NCBI GenBank assembly: GCA_036489765.1 | Contig: DASXFE010000087.1 | Location: 1-64,000, forward strand | Origin: DATARH01 sp036489765 | GTDB taxonomy: Bacteria; Pseudomonadota; Alphaproteobacteria; ATCC43930; CGMCC-115725 | Reading direction: 5' to 3' | Length of the DNA stretch: 64,000 nt | Shown here: positions 33,762-42,054 of the stretch, one piece after another | How the letters are laid out: every line of letters begins with the position of its first letter | How positions within the stretch are numbered: the stretch's first letter is position 1 | Notes under the pieces: generated by a model | What the model saw: the letters and a program-made list of their open reading frames with translations, nothing else | The model's database searches: none | Told to the model about the DNA's origin: nothing | Program-made: the position numbers and the translations under genes

Positions 33762-34963
33762 AACGTGAACATCGTCGCTTCGGGCGGCAGGCCCATCATG
33801 ATGCGGCCGACGGTTTCGAAATGGCTCTGCCGGGCCTGCATCTGTTGCGCGATCGTGTGGATGTCGCGGAAGCGGCGCTCGAACGGGTTGACGTTGAAGA
33901 TCGCGGTCGCCCCGGCGGCCTGGTAGAGCGCGTCGACCGCGTCGCGCGCCTGGTGGATTGCCCAGGTGGTCGCCAGGCGGAGGGTCGCGTTCTCGTCGAT
34001 CGACAGCGTGCCGTTTTTCTCTACCGCGTCCCAGCTATCCTCGAGCACGCCGATGACGTAGCGCCGCGCCGACGAAAGCCGCGCCTCGGCCTGCGCCACC
34101 TGCGACTGCACGACGTTGTTGTTGCGCATCGTCACCCGGGCGCCGCGCGGGATCTTGTCGCGGGCGAGCTCGATTAACGAGTCGAGGACGCTGCGCGCGA
34201 CCCCGAGTGCGACGCCGGCAAAGGCCGCGGCATAGACGTTGCTGCTGCTGAAGCGATAGAGCGTCCCCGGCTCGCGCGGGCGGTTCGTGGGGTCGCGGTT
34301 GATCGTGTAGTCCTCGGCCACGAACAGGTCCTCGACCGTCCAGGTATCGCTGCCGGTGCCGCGCAGGCCGATGACGTGCCAGATGTCGGTCATCTTCGTG
34401 GCGGATTTCGGAAACAGTAGGGTGCGCATGATCGCGCTGCCGTCCTCGCGCAGGAGCGGTGCGCCGTTATCGGTAAAGACGCTGACATGGGCGCCGATCC
34501 AGCTCGCGTGATGGCTGCCGCTCGCGAAGCTCCAGCTTCCCGAGACGCGGAACCCGCCAGGGACGGTCAGCGCCTTGGCGGGCCCGGGCGGACCCCAGCC
34601 GACGATGCCGTCGGGCGGGCCGAAGATGGTCTGTGCGACCTCGGGGCTCAGATACGCCGCGCTCATCGAGCAGCCGCAGCTTTGCCCGACGCACCAGGCG
34701 GCGCTGGCGTCGCGGCGCGCGATCTCCTCGATGACCTCGATGTATTCCGACGGCCGCATCTCGAAGCCGCCGAGGGAGCGCGGCTTCAGAAGAGCGTACA
34801 TGCCCGACTCGATCAGCGCCGTGACAAGGCGCGGCGGCAATTCGCGGCGCTGTTCGATCTCGTCGGCGCAGTCGGCGATCAGCGGACCGACCGCCCGTGC
34901 CCGGGCGAGCGGGCTGCCGGAATTGTCGCCGTCCTTATGGGCCTGCCCGCCCTTTGACCGCAT
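33758..34963 (-). CDS. Acyl-CoA dehydrogenase-fold flavin oxygenase-like protein
   Basis: A 401-residue protein of the acyl-CoA dehydrogenase fold with a C2-type C-terminal domain, like two-component flavin monooxygenases (HpaB-group D, DszC, IacA). The N-terminal helices read ADCADEIEQRRELPPRLVTA, the beta domain has VSGSWSFASGSHHASWIGAH, and the C-terminal part has RSVLDSLIELARDKIP. The catalytic Glu of dehydrogenases is not evident. The ATG at 34963 has an AGGAG site, with 34978 as alternative. A flavin reductase partner is not in the window. Aromatic hydroxylation is a reasonable inference from the neighbours. Confidence 0.83.
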   Translation of the reverse strand: MRSKGGQAHKDGDNSGSPLARARAVGPLIADCADEIEQRRELPPRLVTALIESGMYALLKPRSLGGFEMRPSEYIEVIEEIARRDASAAWCVGQSCGCSMSAAYLSPEVAQTIFGPPDGIVGWGPPGPAKALTVPGGFRVSGSWSFASGSHHASWIGAHVSVFTDNGAPLLREDGSAIMRTLLFPKSATKMTDIWHVIGLRGTGSDTWTVEDLFVAEDYTINRDPTNRPREPGTLYRFSSSNVYAAAFAGVALGVARSVLDSLIELARDKIPRGARVTMRNNNVVQSQVAQAEARLSSARRYVIGVLEDSWDAVEKNGTLSIDENATLRLATTWAIHQARDAVDALYQAAGATAIFNVNPFERRFRDIHTIAQQMQARQSHFETVGRIMMGLPPEATMFTF

Positions 34964-35101
34964 CGTCCGCTCCTGCATTGCCCTCTGTTGTGCCGCCGAT
35001 ACTAGCATCCGCCTCGGGCTCGGCGGCAAGCGAGGCCTTGCGCCGGCACGCGAACCGCGATCTCGCTTGAAATCCGCGCGTTTCCCTGGAATCGGTACGC
35101 G

Positions 35102-36820
35102 ATGGCCGATCCGCACGTGCATGCCCCGGAGATGGCGCCGGACGCCGCGAGGATGCCGCCGGTGCGGGTCCAGACGCCGCATGGCGGCATCGTGCCGCGG
35201 GCGCGCGGCGGGGGTGTCTTTTTCGCTGCCGCGCCGGCCGAGGCGCTCGTCGACGAAGGGCTGTGGGGCGAGCCGGTCGACGATCCGCCGCCGATCGTCG
35301 AGGGCTTCCTCGACGATCCGTTACCCGAGCCGGAAGCCAAACCCCAGCCGGCACCGCCGCCGCAGCCCGAGGTGCATGCCGAGCCCGACCCGACGGTGGC
35401 GCTCGTGCGGCGTCCTGTCCGCCACGGCTTCCTCGGCGCCCCGACGGGCGAGTTTCCACGCCGCCAGCTTCCACCCGGACCGCCGCCTCCACCGCCCGCA
35501 CCGGCGGAATTGGAGGTGGTGTTGCCACCGGCGCCGCTCCCCGCTTCCGAGCCTGCTTTAGCGATACCTGCAGCGGCTCCAGCGCCTGAGCCTGTCGCGG
35601 CGCCGGTCGAGCAGCCCGCCGCGCTTGGGCACACGCCGGCGGTTTCGCCTCAGCCCGATCCGACGACCCCCTGGTGGCGCGAGCCGCCGCCGGTCCCGCA
35701 GCCCCCGCCGGCGATCGACCACGAGGAGGCGGAACCCCGGTTGACGGCGATACTCGCCGACACGATCGTCGCCGACCCTGTCTACGAGTACGACGAGGCG
35801 GCGTTCGCCGAACCCGCCGTGGAGACCGCGGCGCCGGGGGCGACGCTGGCCGCGCGCTGGGGCACGTTGGCGGGATCGATTCGCGCCGGCTGGCCTCAGG
35901 CGACCTTGCCGCGTCCATCGTGGCTGGGGCGGTGGCGGCCGATCGGTGCGGCAGCGGCCGGGCTCGTCGTCGTGGTTGCCGTCGTGCTCCTCGGGGTCAG
36001 GCTCTTCCCGCACAACCGGTCGGCCTCGTCACCGGAGCCGGCCGTCGCCGCGGCGCCCCGGCCGCCCATTGCCGCGCCGACCCAGACCGTGGCCGCGGCG
36101 CCGCCCGCCGCACCCGCCAAGCCGGGGGCGGTGCCCGATGATCCCGCCGGGCGCGCCCAGTTCTATCTGGCTCGCGCCAAGGCCGGAGATCCCGATTCAG
36201 AGCTTCAGGTCGCCATCCTCTACGCCAAGGGCGAAGGGGTGGCGCAGGACTATGCGGAAGCCGCCAAATGGTTCCGTGCCGCCGCTTCGCTGGGGGTCGC
36301 GCGGGCGCAATACGATATCGGTGTCTTGTCGGAGCGTGGGCGAGGGATTCCAGTCAATTACGAGGATGCGTTCAAGTGGTATACCAAGGCCGCCGAAGCC
36401 AATTTTGCGCTCGCGCAATACAACCTCGCGGTCGCCTATACGCGCGGGCAGGGGACGCGGCAGGATTTTGCCGCGGCGGCCAAGTGGTATCAGCGCGCGG
36501 CGCGGCAGGGCGTCGTGCCGGCAATGGTCAATCTCGCGATCCTATATGAACGCGGCGAAGGGCTGACGGCCTCGGCGATCGACGCCTATGCCTGGTACCG
36601 CGCGGCGGGCGAACGCGGCAACCACCCCGCCGCGCAACGCGGGGCCGAGCTGTTCGACGTGCTGTCGATCGCCGACCGGTCGCGCGCCGAAGCGCAGACG
36701 GCAACGATCTTCGCCCAGCTTCCGGCACCCGAACCGACGCCGACGCTCAAATCGGGACTTGATACGGATGGCGTGGTGCCGGCATCTACTGCCGGAAAGC
36801 CCGCGGCGGCGACGCATTGA
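35102..36820 (+). CDS. Sel1-repeat membrane protein with long proline-rich N-terminus
   Basis: A 572-residue single-pass protein. Residues 1-275 are cytoplasmic, Pro/Ala/Glu-rich and low complexity. A transmembrane helix follows at about 281-302 (IGAAAAGLVVVVAVVLLGVR). Then comes a Pro/Ala linker and, from about residue 345, four or five Sel1/TPR-like repeats in the periplasm (AQFYLARAKAGDPDSELQVA, ILYAKGEGVAQDYAEAAKWF, DIGVLSERGRGIPVNYEDAF). The layout recalls PodJ and other polar or septal organisers of alphaproteobacteria, but homology is not established. A small membrane protein follows. Confidence 0.85.
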   Translation: MADPHVHAPEMAPDAARMPPVRVQTPHGGIVPRARGGGVFFAAAPAEALVDEGLWGEPVDDPPPIVEGFLDDPLPEPEAKPQPAPPPQPEVHAEPDPTVALVRRPVRHGFLGAPTGEFPRRQLPPGPPPPPPAPAELEVVLPPAPLPASEPALAIPAAAPAPEPVAAPVEQPAALGHTPAVSPQPDPTTPWWREPPPVPQPPPAIDHEEAEPRLTAILADTIVADPVYEYDEAAFAEPAVETAAPGATLAARWGTLAGSIRAGWPQATLPRPSWLGRWRPIGAAAAGLVVVVAVVLLGVRLFPHNRSASSPEPAVAAAPRPPIAAPTQTVAAAPPAAPAKPGAVPDDPAGRAQFYLARAKAGDPDSELQVAILYAKGEGVAQDYAEAAKWFRAAASLGVARAQYDIGVLSERGRGIPVNYEDAFKWYTKAAEANFALAQYNLAVAYTRGQGTRQDFAAAAKWYQRAARQGVVPAMVNLAILYERGEGLTASAIDAYAWYRAAGERGNHPAAQRGAELFDVLSIADRSRAEAQTATIFAQLPAPEPTPTLKSGLDTDGVVPASTAGKPAAATH

Positions 36821-36845
36821 CCGAGCGAGCGTAACGGAGAGCCAG

Positions 36846-37040
36846 ATGGCGTTGTCGATGCTGCCGCCGGAACCCGAACAGGTTAACGACGACTATGTGA
36901 TCGAGCGGGAGGACGAGCGCGCCCGGCCACCCGTCGGCGCGCAAATCGTCTCCGGCGTGCGCTTCGTCCTGGTCCTCGTCCTCGCCTGCGTCTCGCTCGC
37001 GCTGTTCTGGGTCGTCGGGACGATGATCGGCCTGATTTGA
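36846..37040 (+). CDS. Small single-pass membrane protein
   Basis: A 64-residue protein with an acidic N-terminus (PEPEQVNDDYVIEREDERAR) and one C-terminal transmembrane helix (FVLVLVLACVSLALFWVVGT). The ATG lies 25 bases after the Sel1-repeat gene, with GGAGAG upstream, so the two are probably co-transcribed. No known domain. It could associate with the Sel1 protein in the membrane. Confidence 0.7.
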   Translation: MALSMLPPEPEQVNDDYVIEREDERARPPVGAQIVSGVRFVLVLVLACVSLALFWVVGTMIGLI

Positions 37041-37055
37041 CCTAGGCGACCAAAG

Positions 37056-37253
37056 CTACCCCTGGGCGAGCAGCACCGCGGCCACGAGGTCGGCGGGCCA
37101 GAAGAGCCCTGCATCGGTCGCGGCAATGACCCGACCGGGGGCGACCCGGCTTATCCCATATTCGATCGGTTGGCGCAGGTGGGTCGCCGTGTCGGCGAGA
37201 CCGGCGAGGGCGTAGAGGCACAGGGCGACAAGCCCGGCATAGTGCCCCCTCAT
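37056..37253 (-). CDS. Small hydrophobic protein downstream of homospermidine synthase
   Basis: A 65-residue protein with a hydrophobic N-terminal segment (YAGLVALCLYALAGLADTAT) and a second one near the C-terminus (FWPADLVAAVLLAQG). It starts 15 bases after the hss stop on the same strand. It has no strong ribosome site. I do not recognise a family, but its composition is that of a real membrane protein and the frame is not explained by an antisense gene. Confidence 0.5.
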   Translation of the reverse strand: MRGHYAGLVALCLYALAGLADTATHLRQPIEYGISRVAPGRVIAATDAGLFWPADLVAAVLLAQG

Positions 37254-37268
37254 TTCACGTGACGCATC

Positions 37269-38666
37269 TCAAACGACCCGGATGTTCTTGAACTGCCAAG
37301 GGTCGTCGCGGTCGAGGTCTTCCGGGAAGAGGCGCTCGCGGTCCTGCAGCGGGGTCCAGTCGCCCCACACCCCGACCATCTCGCCGAGATAGGGCCCGGC
37401 AATTTCGAGGATGCGGGCGTAATCCATCTCATCCGGCTCGACGATCCCGCGGCGGGGGTTTTCGATGGCCCAGATGATCCCGGCGAGGACTGCCGCGGTC
37501 ACTTGCAGCGATGTCGCGTTGTTGTGCGGGGCGACCCGCCGGGCCTCGTCGATCGACAGGCGCGAGCCGTACCAGTAGACGCCCCTAGGATTACCCATCA
37601 GCAACACACCGAGTTCGTCGATCCCGGCTGTGATCTCGTCCACGATGAGGCGTTTCCGATCCTGCAACTGCCAGTTCTTGCCGGCGAGCTCGTGCAGGCT
37701 CAAAACCGCGTCGTCACAGGGGTGATAGGCGTAGTGGCAGGTCGGGCGATAGCGAGCGTCGGCCCCGCTGCCGATGGTCAGATAGTCGGCGATCGAGATC
37801 GATTCGTTGTGGGTGATCAGCCAGCCGAGATAGGGGCCTTCGAGCGGCGTCCAGCTCCGCACGCGTGTGCTGGCGCCGGGGCGCATCAGGTAGATCGCCG
37901 CCTGGCTGCCCGCCTCGTGGCGGCGGCCGTCGGCGGGGAAATGGCGCTCATGCGTGCCCCAGCCGAGCTCGGCCGGCTGCGAGCCCTCGCTGAAAAACCC
38001 GTCGATCGACCAGGTGTTGACGAACTCGAAGGGCTCCTTCGGCATCGCGGCGACCTGCGTGTCGCGTTCGGCGATGTGGATGGCCTTGACCCCGAGCGCT
38101 TCCGACAGACGCGCCCAGCCTTCGCGGTCGGCCGGCACCTGCGTGCCCGGCGCGAGGTCGACCAGCGCCTGCTTGACGAAATGCGACACGAGGCCCGGAT
38201 TGGCGCCGTGGGTGATGACCGCGGTCGGGCCATCTGGCGCTTTGCGGCGCAGGGCGAGGGCGCCCTCGCGGAGGGCGTAGTTCGAGCGCGCCGAGGGGGG
38301 CAGGCTCGGGTCGGTATAACCCCCGGGCCACGGCTCGATGCAGGTGTCGAGATAAAGCGCGCCCCGTTCCTGGCACAGCTCGATGAGGGCGAGGCTGGAT
38401 ACGTCGACCGAGACGTTCAGCAGGAAATCGCCCCCGCCGAGCCTCGGACCCAGCACGTCGCGGTAATTCTCGCGGGTCAGCGCGTGCTCTGCGAACGAGA
38501 TGCCGTATTCGGCCGCGACCTCCCGCCCGCGCTCCTCGGCGGTGATGATCGAGATCTGCCCGGGCTTGATGTCGAGGTGCCGCAGCAGGAGCGGCAGCAC
38601 ACCCTGACCGATGCTGCCGAACCCGATGATGACGAGGTGGCCGGAAAACGCGATGCGGTCGGTCAT
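37269..38666 (-). CDS. hss: Homospermidine synthase
   Basis: NAD-dependent enzyme making the triamine sym-homospermidine from putrescine, the main polyamine of many alphaproteobacteria. The 465 residues open with the Rossmann motif HLVIIGFGSIGQGVLPLLLR, followed by DTCIEPWPGGYTDP, ITHGANPGLVSHFVKQAL and RPTCHYAYHPCDDAV, all strongly conserved in the family. A DUF364-like gene ends four bases upstream on the same strand and a small membrane protein follows, so the three may form an operon. Confidence 0.94.
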   Translation of the reverse strand: MTDRIAFSGHLVIIGFGSIGQGVLPLLLRHLDIKPGQISIITAEERGREVAAEYGISFAEHALTRENYRDVLGPRLGGGDFLLNVSVDVSSLALIELCQERGALYLDTCIEPWPGGYTDPSLPPSARSNYALREGALALRRKAPDGPTAVITHGANPGLVSHFVKQALVDLAPGTQVPADREGWARLSEALGVKAIHIAERDTQVAAMPKEPFEFVNTWSIDGFFSEGSQPAELGWGTHERHFPADGRRHEAGSQAAIYLMRPGASTRVRSWTPLEGPYLGWLITHNESISIADYLTIGSGADARYRPTCHYAYHPCDDAVLSLHELAGKNWQLQDRKRLIVDEITAGIDELGVLLMGNPRGVYWYGSRLSIDEARRVAPHNNATSLQVTAAVLAGIIWAIENPRRGIVEPDEMDYARILEIAGPYLGEMVGVWGDWTPLQDRERLFPEDLDRDDPWQFKNIRVV

Positions 38667-38670
38667 CAGC

Positions 38671-39522
38671 CTATTCGGCGGCCTGGGCTTGGACGGCGCG
38701 GCGCTGCAGCACCACCTTTTCGGCGACGCGCCCGAAGAAGTGGTAGCCGGAGCCGCCCTCGGCGAGGAGGTCGAGGAACTCGTCGGGCTCGGTGATCTGC
38801 ACGCCGCCGAGGATGTCGGCGCCGCGGGCGAGGAACGCGTCGGGAAGCATCCCGACGGTCGGGCCGACGAGCGTCACGCGGCAATCGGGCCGGGCCATCG
38901 CCAACAGGTCTTCCATGGAATGGTAGAGCAGGGTCGAGCCGGTGATCAGCAGCACATCGGCCTGCGGGATCACTTCCGACGCCGTTTCGGCCGGACGATA
39001 GAACGGCATCTCCGACTCTTTCAAGGTCGCCGGGTCCTTTTCGAGGACCAGAAATCTCTGCCCGCGCTTCTTCAACTCCCTGAGGAACGGGACGAAGGCG
39101 CCGACGATGACGGTCAGGTCGTCGGGGCGGAAGATGTTCGCGTCGAAGGCGTCGACGCCGCGGCGGAGTTCCGCCTCGGGATGCGGGCGGCGGCGGGCGG
39201 CGAGGTCGGCGAGGGCGTTGATCGTGGCGATGCCGACGCCGCGGCGGATGCCGTGGTCGGAGAACGCCTCCTTCATCACATCGCGCGCGGGGCGGCCGTG
39301 CATCTTGCCCGGAAACGGCATCGCCATCGCCGACGAGGGGCAGCATACCGCCTCGGGGATCGTCTTGATCGGGGTCACGCAGGCGCCGGCATGGCCGGTA
39401 TTGAGCTTGACCCCGGTAAAGAACAGACCGATGACCGCGCGCTCGATCGTGATATCGTCGAGCCCGGCGCCCAGGATGTCGTCGATGGTTGCGATCGTCT
39501 CGTCAAGGATGGTAGCCGCCAC
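38671..39522 (-). CDS. DUF364/DUF4213-type protein (putative heavy-metal chelation domain)
   Basis: A 283-residue cytosolic protein. The N-terminal half has an enolase-N-like DUF4213 region (IGLFFTGVKLNTGHAGACVT), and the C-terminal half resembles the DUF364 Rossmann-like domain (DLTVIVGAFVPFLRELKKRG, then DVLLITGSTLLYHSMEDLL and VGPTVGMLPDAFLARG). Members are linked with metal or cofactor handling, but biochemistry is uncertain. The start is GTG with a GAGGACAAGG site. It lies directly upstream of hss. Confidence 0.83.
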   Translation of the reverse strand: MAATILDETIATIDDILGAGLDDITIERAVIGLFFTGVKLNTGHAGACVTPIKTIPEAVCCPSSAMAMPFPGKMHGRPARDVMKEAFSDHGIRRGVGIATINALADLAARRRPHPEAELRRGVDAFDANIFRPDDLTVIVGAFVPFLRELKKRGQRFLVLEKDPATLKESEMPFYRPAETASEVIPQADVLLITGSTLLYHSMEDLLAMARPDCRVTLVGPTVGMLPDAFLARGADILGGVQITEPDEFLDLLAEGGSGYHFFGRVAEKVVLQRRAVQAQAAE

Positions 39523-39581
39523 GAGCCTTGTCCTCTGTGCCGTTCGGTATTGTGCCGTTGGGGGTTTATCACAAACGGGCC

Positions 39582-40031
39582 ATGAAAAACTCTATCCGCA
39601 TTGTCGCTGGCGCCGCCGTGGCGCTCGCTTTCACTATCCAGGCTACGCCCGCCGCGCGGGCTCAAGGAGCACCGGGACACATGACCGAGATGGAAGGCGG
39701 CCTCAAATACACCGACACGCAGGTCGGCACCGGTAAGATCGCGACCGCGGGGCACCAGGTTTCCGTGCATTACACCGGTTGGCTTTATGAAAACGGGGTC
39801 AAGGGCAAGAAATTCGACAGCTCGCTCGATCGCGGCCAGCCGTTCCAGTTCAACCTCGGAGGCGGTCAGGTCATCAAGGGCTGGGACGAGGGCGTCGCCG
39901 GGATGAAGGTCGGCGGCAAGCGCACGCTGATCATCCCGCCGGCCCTCGCCTATGGCTCCCGCGGCGCCGGCGGCGTCATCCCGCCCCTTGCGACGCTGAT
40001 GTTCGATGTCGAGCTCTTGAAGGTCGATTAG
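39582..40031 (+). CDS. FKBP-type peptidyl-prolyl cis-trans isomerase, exported
   Basis: A 149-residue protein folding catalyst. A Sec signal (MKNSIRIVAGAAVALAFTIQ onward, cleavage near ARA-QG) directs it to the periplasm. The FKBP domain shows VSVHYTGWLYENGVKGKKFD, the GGGQVIKGWDEGVAGMKVGG loop and ALAYGSRGAGGVIPPLATLM, with conserved Tyr, Asp and Trp pocket residues. The ATG at 39582 is preferred since it starts the signal peptide. The ModE-like regulator follows nine bases downstream. Confidence 0.94.
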   Translation: MKNSIRIVAGAAVALAFTIQATPAARAQGAPGHMTEMEGGLKYTDTQVGTGKIATAGHQVSVHYTGWLYENGVKGKKFDSSLDRGQPFQFNLGGGQVIKGWDEGVAGMKVGGKRTLIIPPALAYGSRGAGGVIPPLATLMFDVELLKVD

Positions 40032-40040
40032 GACCCGGCG

Positions 40041-40415
40041 GTGACCCGGCTGACGCTGCGCATCGATTTCGACGGCGATCGCGCGATCGGACCGGGGAAA
40101 ATCCGTCTGCTCGAACTGATCGCGGCGAAGGGGTCGATCTCGGCGGCCGGACGCGAGATGGGGATGTCGTACCGGCGCGCGTGGCTGCTCGTCGACAACC
40201 TCAACCGCTGTTTCCGGAACCCCGTCGTCTCGGCGCAGACCGGCGGCGCCAAGGGCGGCGGCGCCGCGCTGACCGCGCTCGGCCACGACGTCATCAAGCA
40301 CTACCGCGCGATCGAGCAGAATGCCGCCAAAGCCGGCGCCGACCACGTCGGCGCGTTGGCGGCAGCGCTGGCCGACGTCGAGCCGCCCGAAGGACGAGAG
40401 CCGCCGCTCGATTAG
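40041..40415 (+). CDS. ModE-type winged helix regulator lacking molybdate-binding domain
   Basis: A 124-residue DNA-binding protein equivalent to the N-terminal half of ModE. It carries IGPGKIRLLELIAAKGSISA, the recognition region AAGREMGMSYRRAWLLVDNL and PVVSAQTGGAKGGGAALTAL. The C-terminal TOBE/MOP domains that bind oxyanion in E. coli ModE are missing, as in many alphaproteobacterial one-domain forms. The start codon is GTG. It stands at the head of the tungstate/molybdate region and is the obvious candidate to act at the site at 44678-44702. Confidence 0.87.
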   Translation: MTRLTLRIDFDGDRAIGPGKIRLLELIAAKGSISAAGREMGMSYRRAWLLVDNLNRCFRNPVVSAQTGGAKGGGAALTALGHDVIKHYRAIEQNAAKAGADHVGALAAALADVEPPEGREPPLD

Positions 40416-40507
40416 CGGGCGCGGACTGGCTGTCTGGGGAAAGGCCGGTGAGCCCAATCTTCGGTATAGGATTGCGCTCGCCGGCGAAACCTTTGTTGTG
40501 AGCGCCT

Positions 40508-41185
40508 TTGACCGATATCCCGACGATTTGGGATGCGTTCGCTACTGCCGAGCTGTGGCAGATCATCACCCTGTCGCTCAGCGTGAGCCTGTCGGCTGCC
40601 GCCATCGCGGCCGCGCTCGGTCTGCCTCTCGGCGTCGCATTGGCGGTCTGGCGATTTCCCGGCCGGCGCGTGGCGATCGTCACCGCCAATTCGCTGCTGG
40701 GCCTGCCGCCGGTGGTGATCGGGCTCGTCCTCTATCTCCTGTTGTCGCACGAGGGACCATTCGGCTGGCTCGGGCTGCTGTTCACGCCGACCGCGATGGT
40801 GATCGCGCAGGCGGTTCTGGCGCTGCCGATCGTGACGGCGCTCGCGCACCGCGCGGCGGAAGACCTATGGGCCGAATACGGCGACGCCTTGCTGGTGTTC
40901 GGTGCGAGCAAAAGCCGCGCCGTTCCCGTCTTGATCGATATGGGGCGCGTCGCGATGCTGACCGCGGTTCTGGCCGGATTCGGCCGGACGATCTCCGAGG
41001 TCGGCGCCATCCTGATCGTCGGCGGCAACATCGCCGGCTATACCCGCACGATGACCACCGCCGTCGCGCTCGAAACCAGCAAGGGCAACCTGCCGCTTGC
41101 GCTCGGGCTAGGGGTGGTGTTGATCGGGATCAGCACCTTAATCAGCGCGACGGCCTTTGCATTGATCGGCCGGTCGCCGCGGTAG
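40508..41185 (+). CDS. tupB: Tungstate ABC transporter permease
   Basis: A 225-residue inner-membrane permease of the TupB type with five to six hydrophobic segments (LSLSVSLSAAAIAAALGLPL, SLLGLPPVVIGLVLYLLLSH and others). The EAA-like loop is ALLVFGASKSRAVPVLIDM, and FGRTISEVGAILIVGGNIAG is characteristic. It would pass tungstate delivered by TupA. The start appears to be TTG. Its usual ATPase partner gene tupC is absent from the window. Confidence 0.9.
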   Translation: MTDIPTIWDAFATAELWQIITLSLSVSLSAAAIAAALGLPLGVALAVWRFPGRRVAIVTANSLLGLPPVVIGLVLYLLLSHEGPFGWLGLLFTPTAMVIAQAVLALPIVTALAHRAAEDLWAEYGDALLVFGASKSRAVPVLIDMGRVAMLTAVLAGFGRTISEVGAILIVGGNIAGYTRTMTTAVALETSKGNLPLALGLGVVLIGISTLISATAFALIGRSPR

Positions 41186-41198
41186 GGAGGATTTCTTC

Positions 41199-42032
41199 AT
41201 GCGCATCATCTGGCGCGCGCTCGCCGTGCTGCTCGTTGCCCTCGCGCCCGCCGCTTATGCCGCGGATGCCCCACCGCAGACGATCGTCCTCGCGTCCACG
41301 ACCTCGGTGGACAATTCGGGGCTGCTCCAGGCGATCCTGCCGGGGTTCACCAAGGCCACGAACATCTCGGTCAAGGTGCTGGCGCAAGGAACCGGCCAGG
41401 CGCTCGACACTGCGCGGCGGGACGATGCCGATCTGGTGCTGGTCCATGATCCCGAGGCAGAGGCCAAGTTTATCGGCGAAGGGCACGGGATCAACCAGCG
41501 CCAGATCGCCTGGAACGACTTCATCATCGTCGGGCCAAAGGGCGACCCCGCCCATATCGCCGGCGGCCACGATGCCCTTGCCGCGCTGAAGGCCATCGCC
41601 GCGACCAAGGCCGCCTTTGTGTCGCGCGGCGACCGCAGCGGCACTAACGCCCTCGAGCTGCGCCTCTGGAAGGCTGCGGATATCGACCCGAAGGCGGCGG
41701 GCGGCGGCACGTGGTATCGCGACATTGGCGGCGGCATGGGGCAGGCGCTCAACGCTGCCGCGGCAATGCCGGCCTATACGCTGTCGGATCGCGGCACTTG
41801 GCTCAGCTTCAAAAACAAGGGGCCCCTGGTCGTCTCGATCGAGGGTGACCCGCACCTGATCAATCGCTACGACGTGATCGAGCTGAACCCGCAGAAACAT
41901 GGCAACCGCAAGCTCGCCGCCGCCAAGGCGTTTGCCGATTGGTTGGTGTCGCCGGCCGGCCAAGCGGCGATCGGCGCCTACAAGGTCGGCGGTGAGGAAC
42001 TGTTCAATCCCTCCGCCGAGCATCCGAAGTGA
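41199..42032 (+). CDS. tupA: Tungstate-binding periplasmic protein
   Basis: A 277-residue solute-binding protein with signal peptide (MRIIWRALAVLLVALAPAAY, cleaved near AYA-AD). The tungstate-site motif is ASTTSVDNSGLLQ, the TTTS-like signature of TupA. Further marks are DADLVLVHDPEAEAKFI, NDFIIVGPKGDPA and VSRGDRSGTNALELRLW, the last with the conserved SGT anion contacts. It follows tupB by 13 bases, with a GGGAGGA site. Confidence 0.93.
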   Translation: MRIIWRALAVLLVALAPAAYAADAPPQTIVLASTTSVDNSGLLQAILPGFTKATNISVKVLAQGTGQALDTARRDDADLVLVHDPEAEAKFIGEGHGINQRQIAWNDFIIVGPKGDPAHIAGGHDALAALKAIAATKAAFVSRGDRSGTNALELRLWKAADIDPKAAGGGTWYRDIGGGMGQALNAAAAMPAYTLSDRGTWLSFKNKGPLVVSIEGDPHLINRYDVIELNPQKHGNRKLAAAKAFADWLVSPAGQAAIGAYKVGGEELFNPSAEHPK

Positions 42033-42054
42033 CCGCGACAGGTATTGCGCCGTG

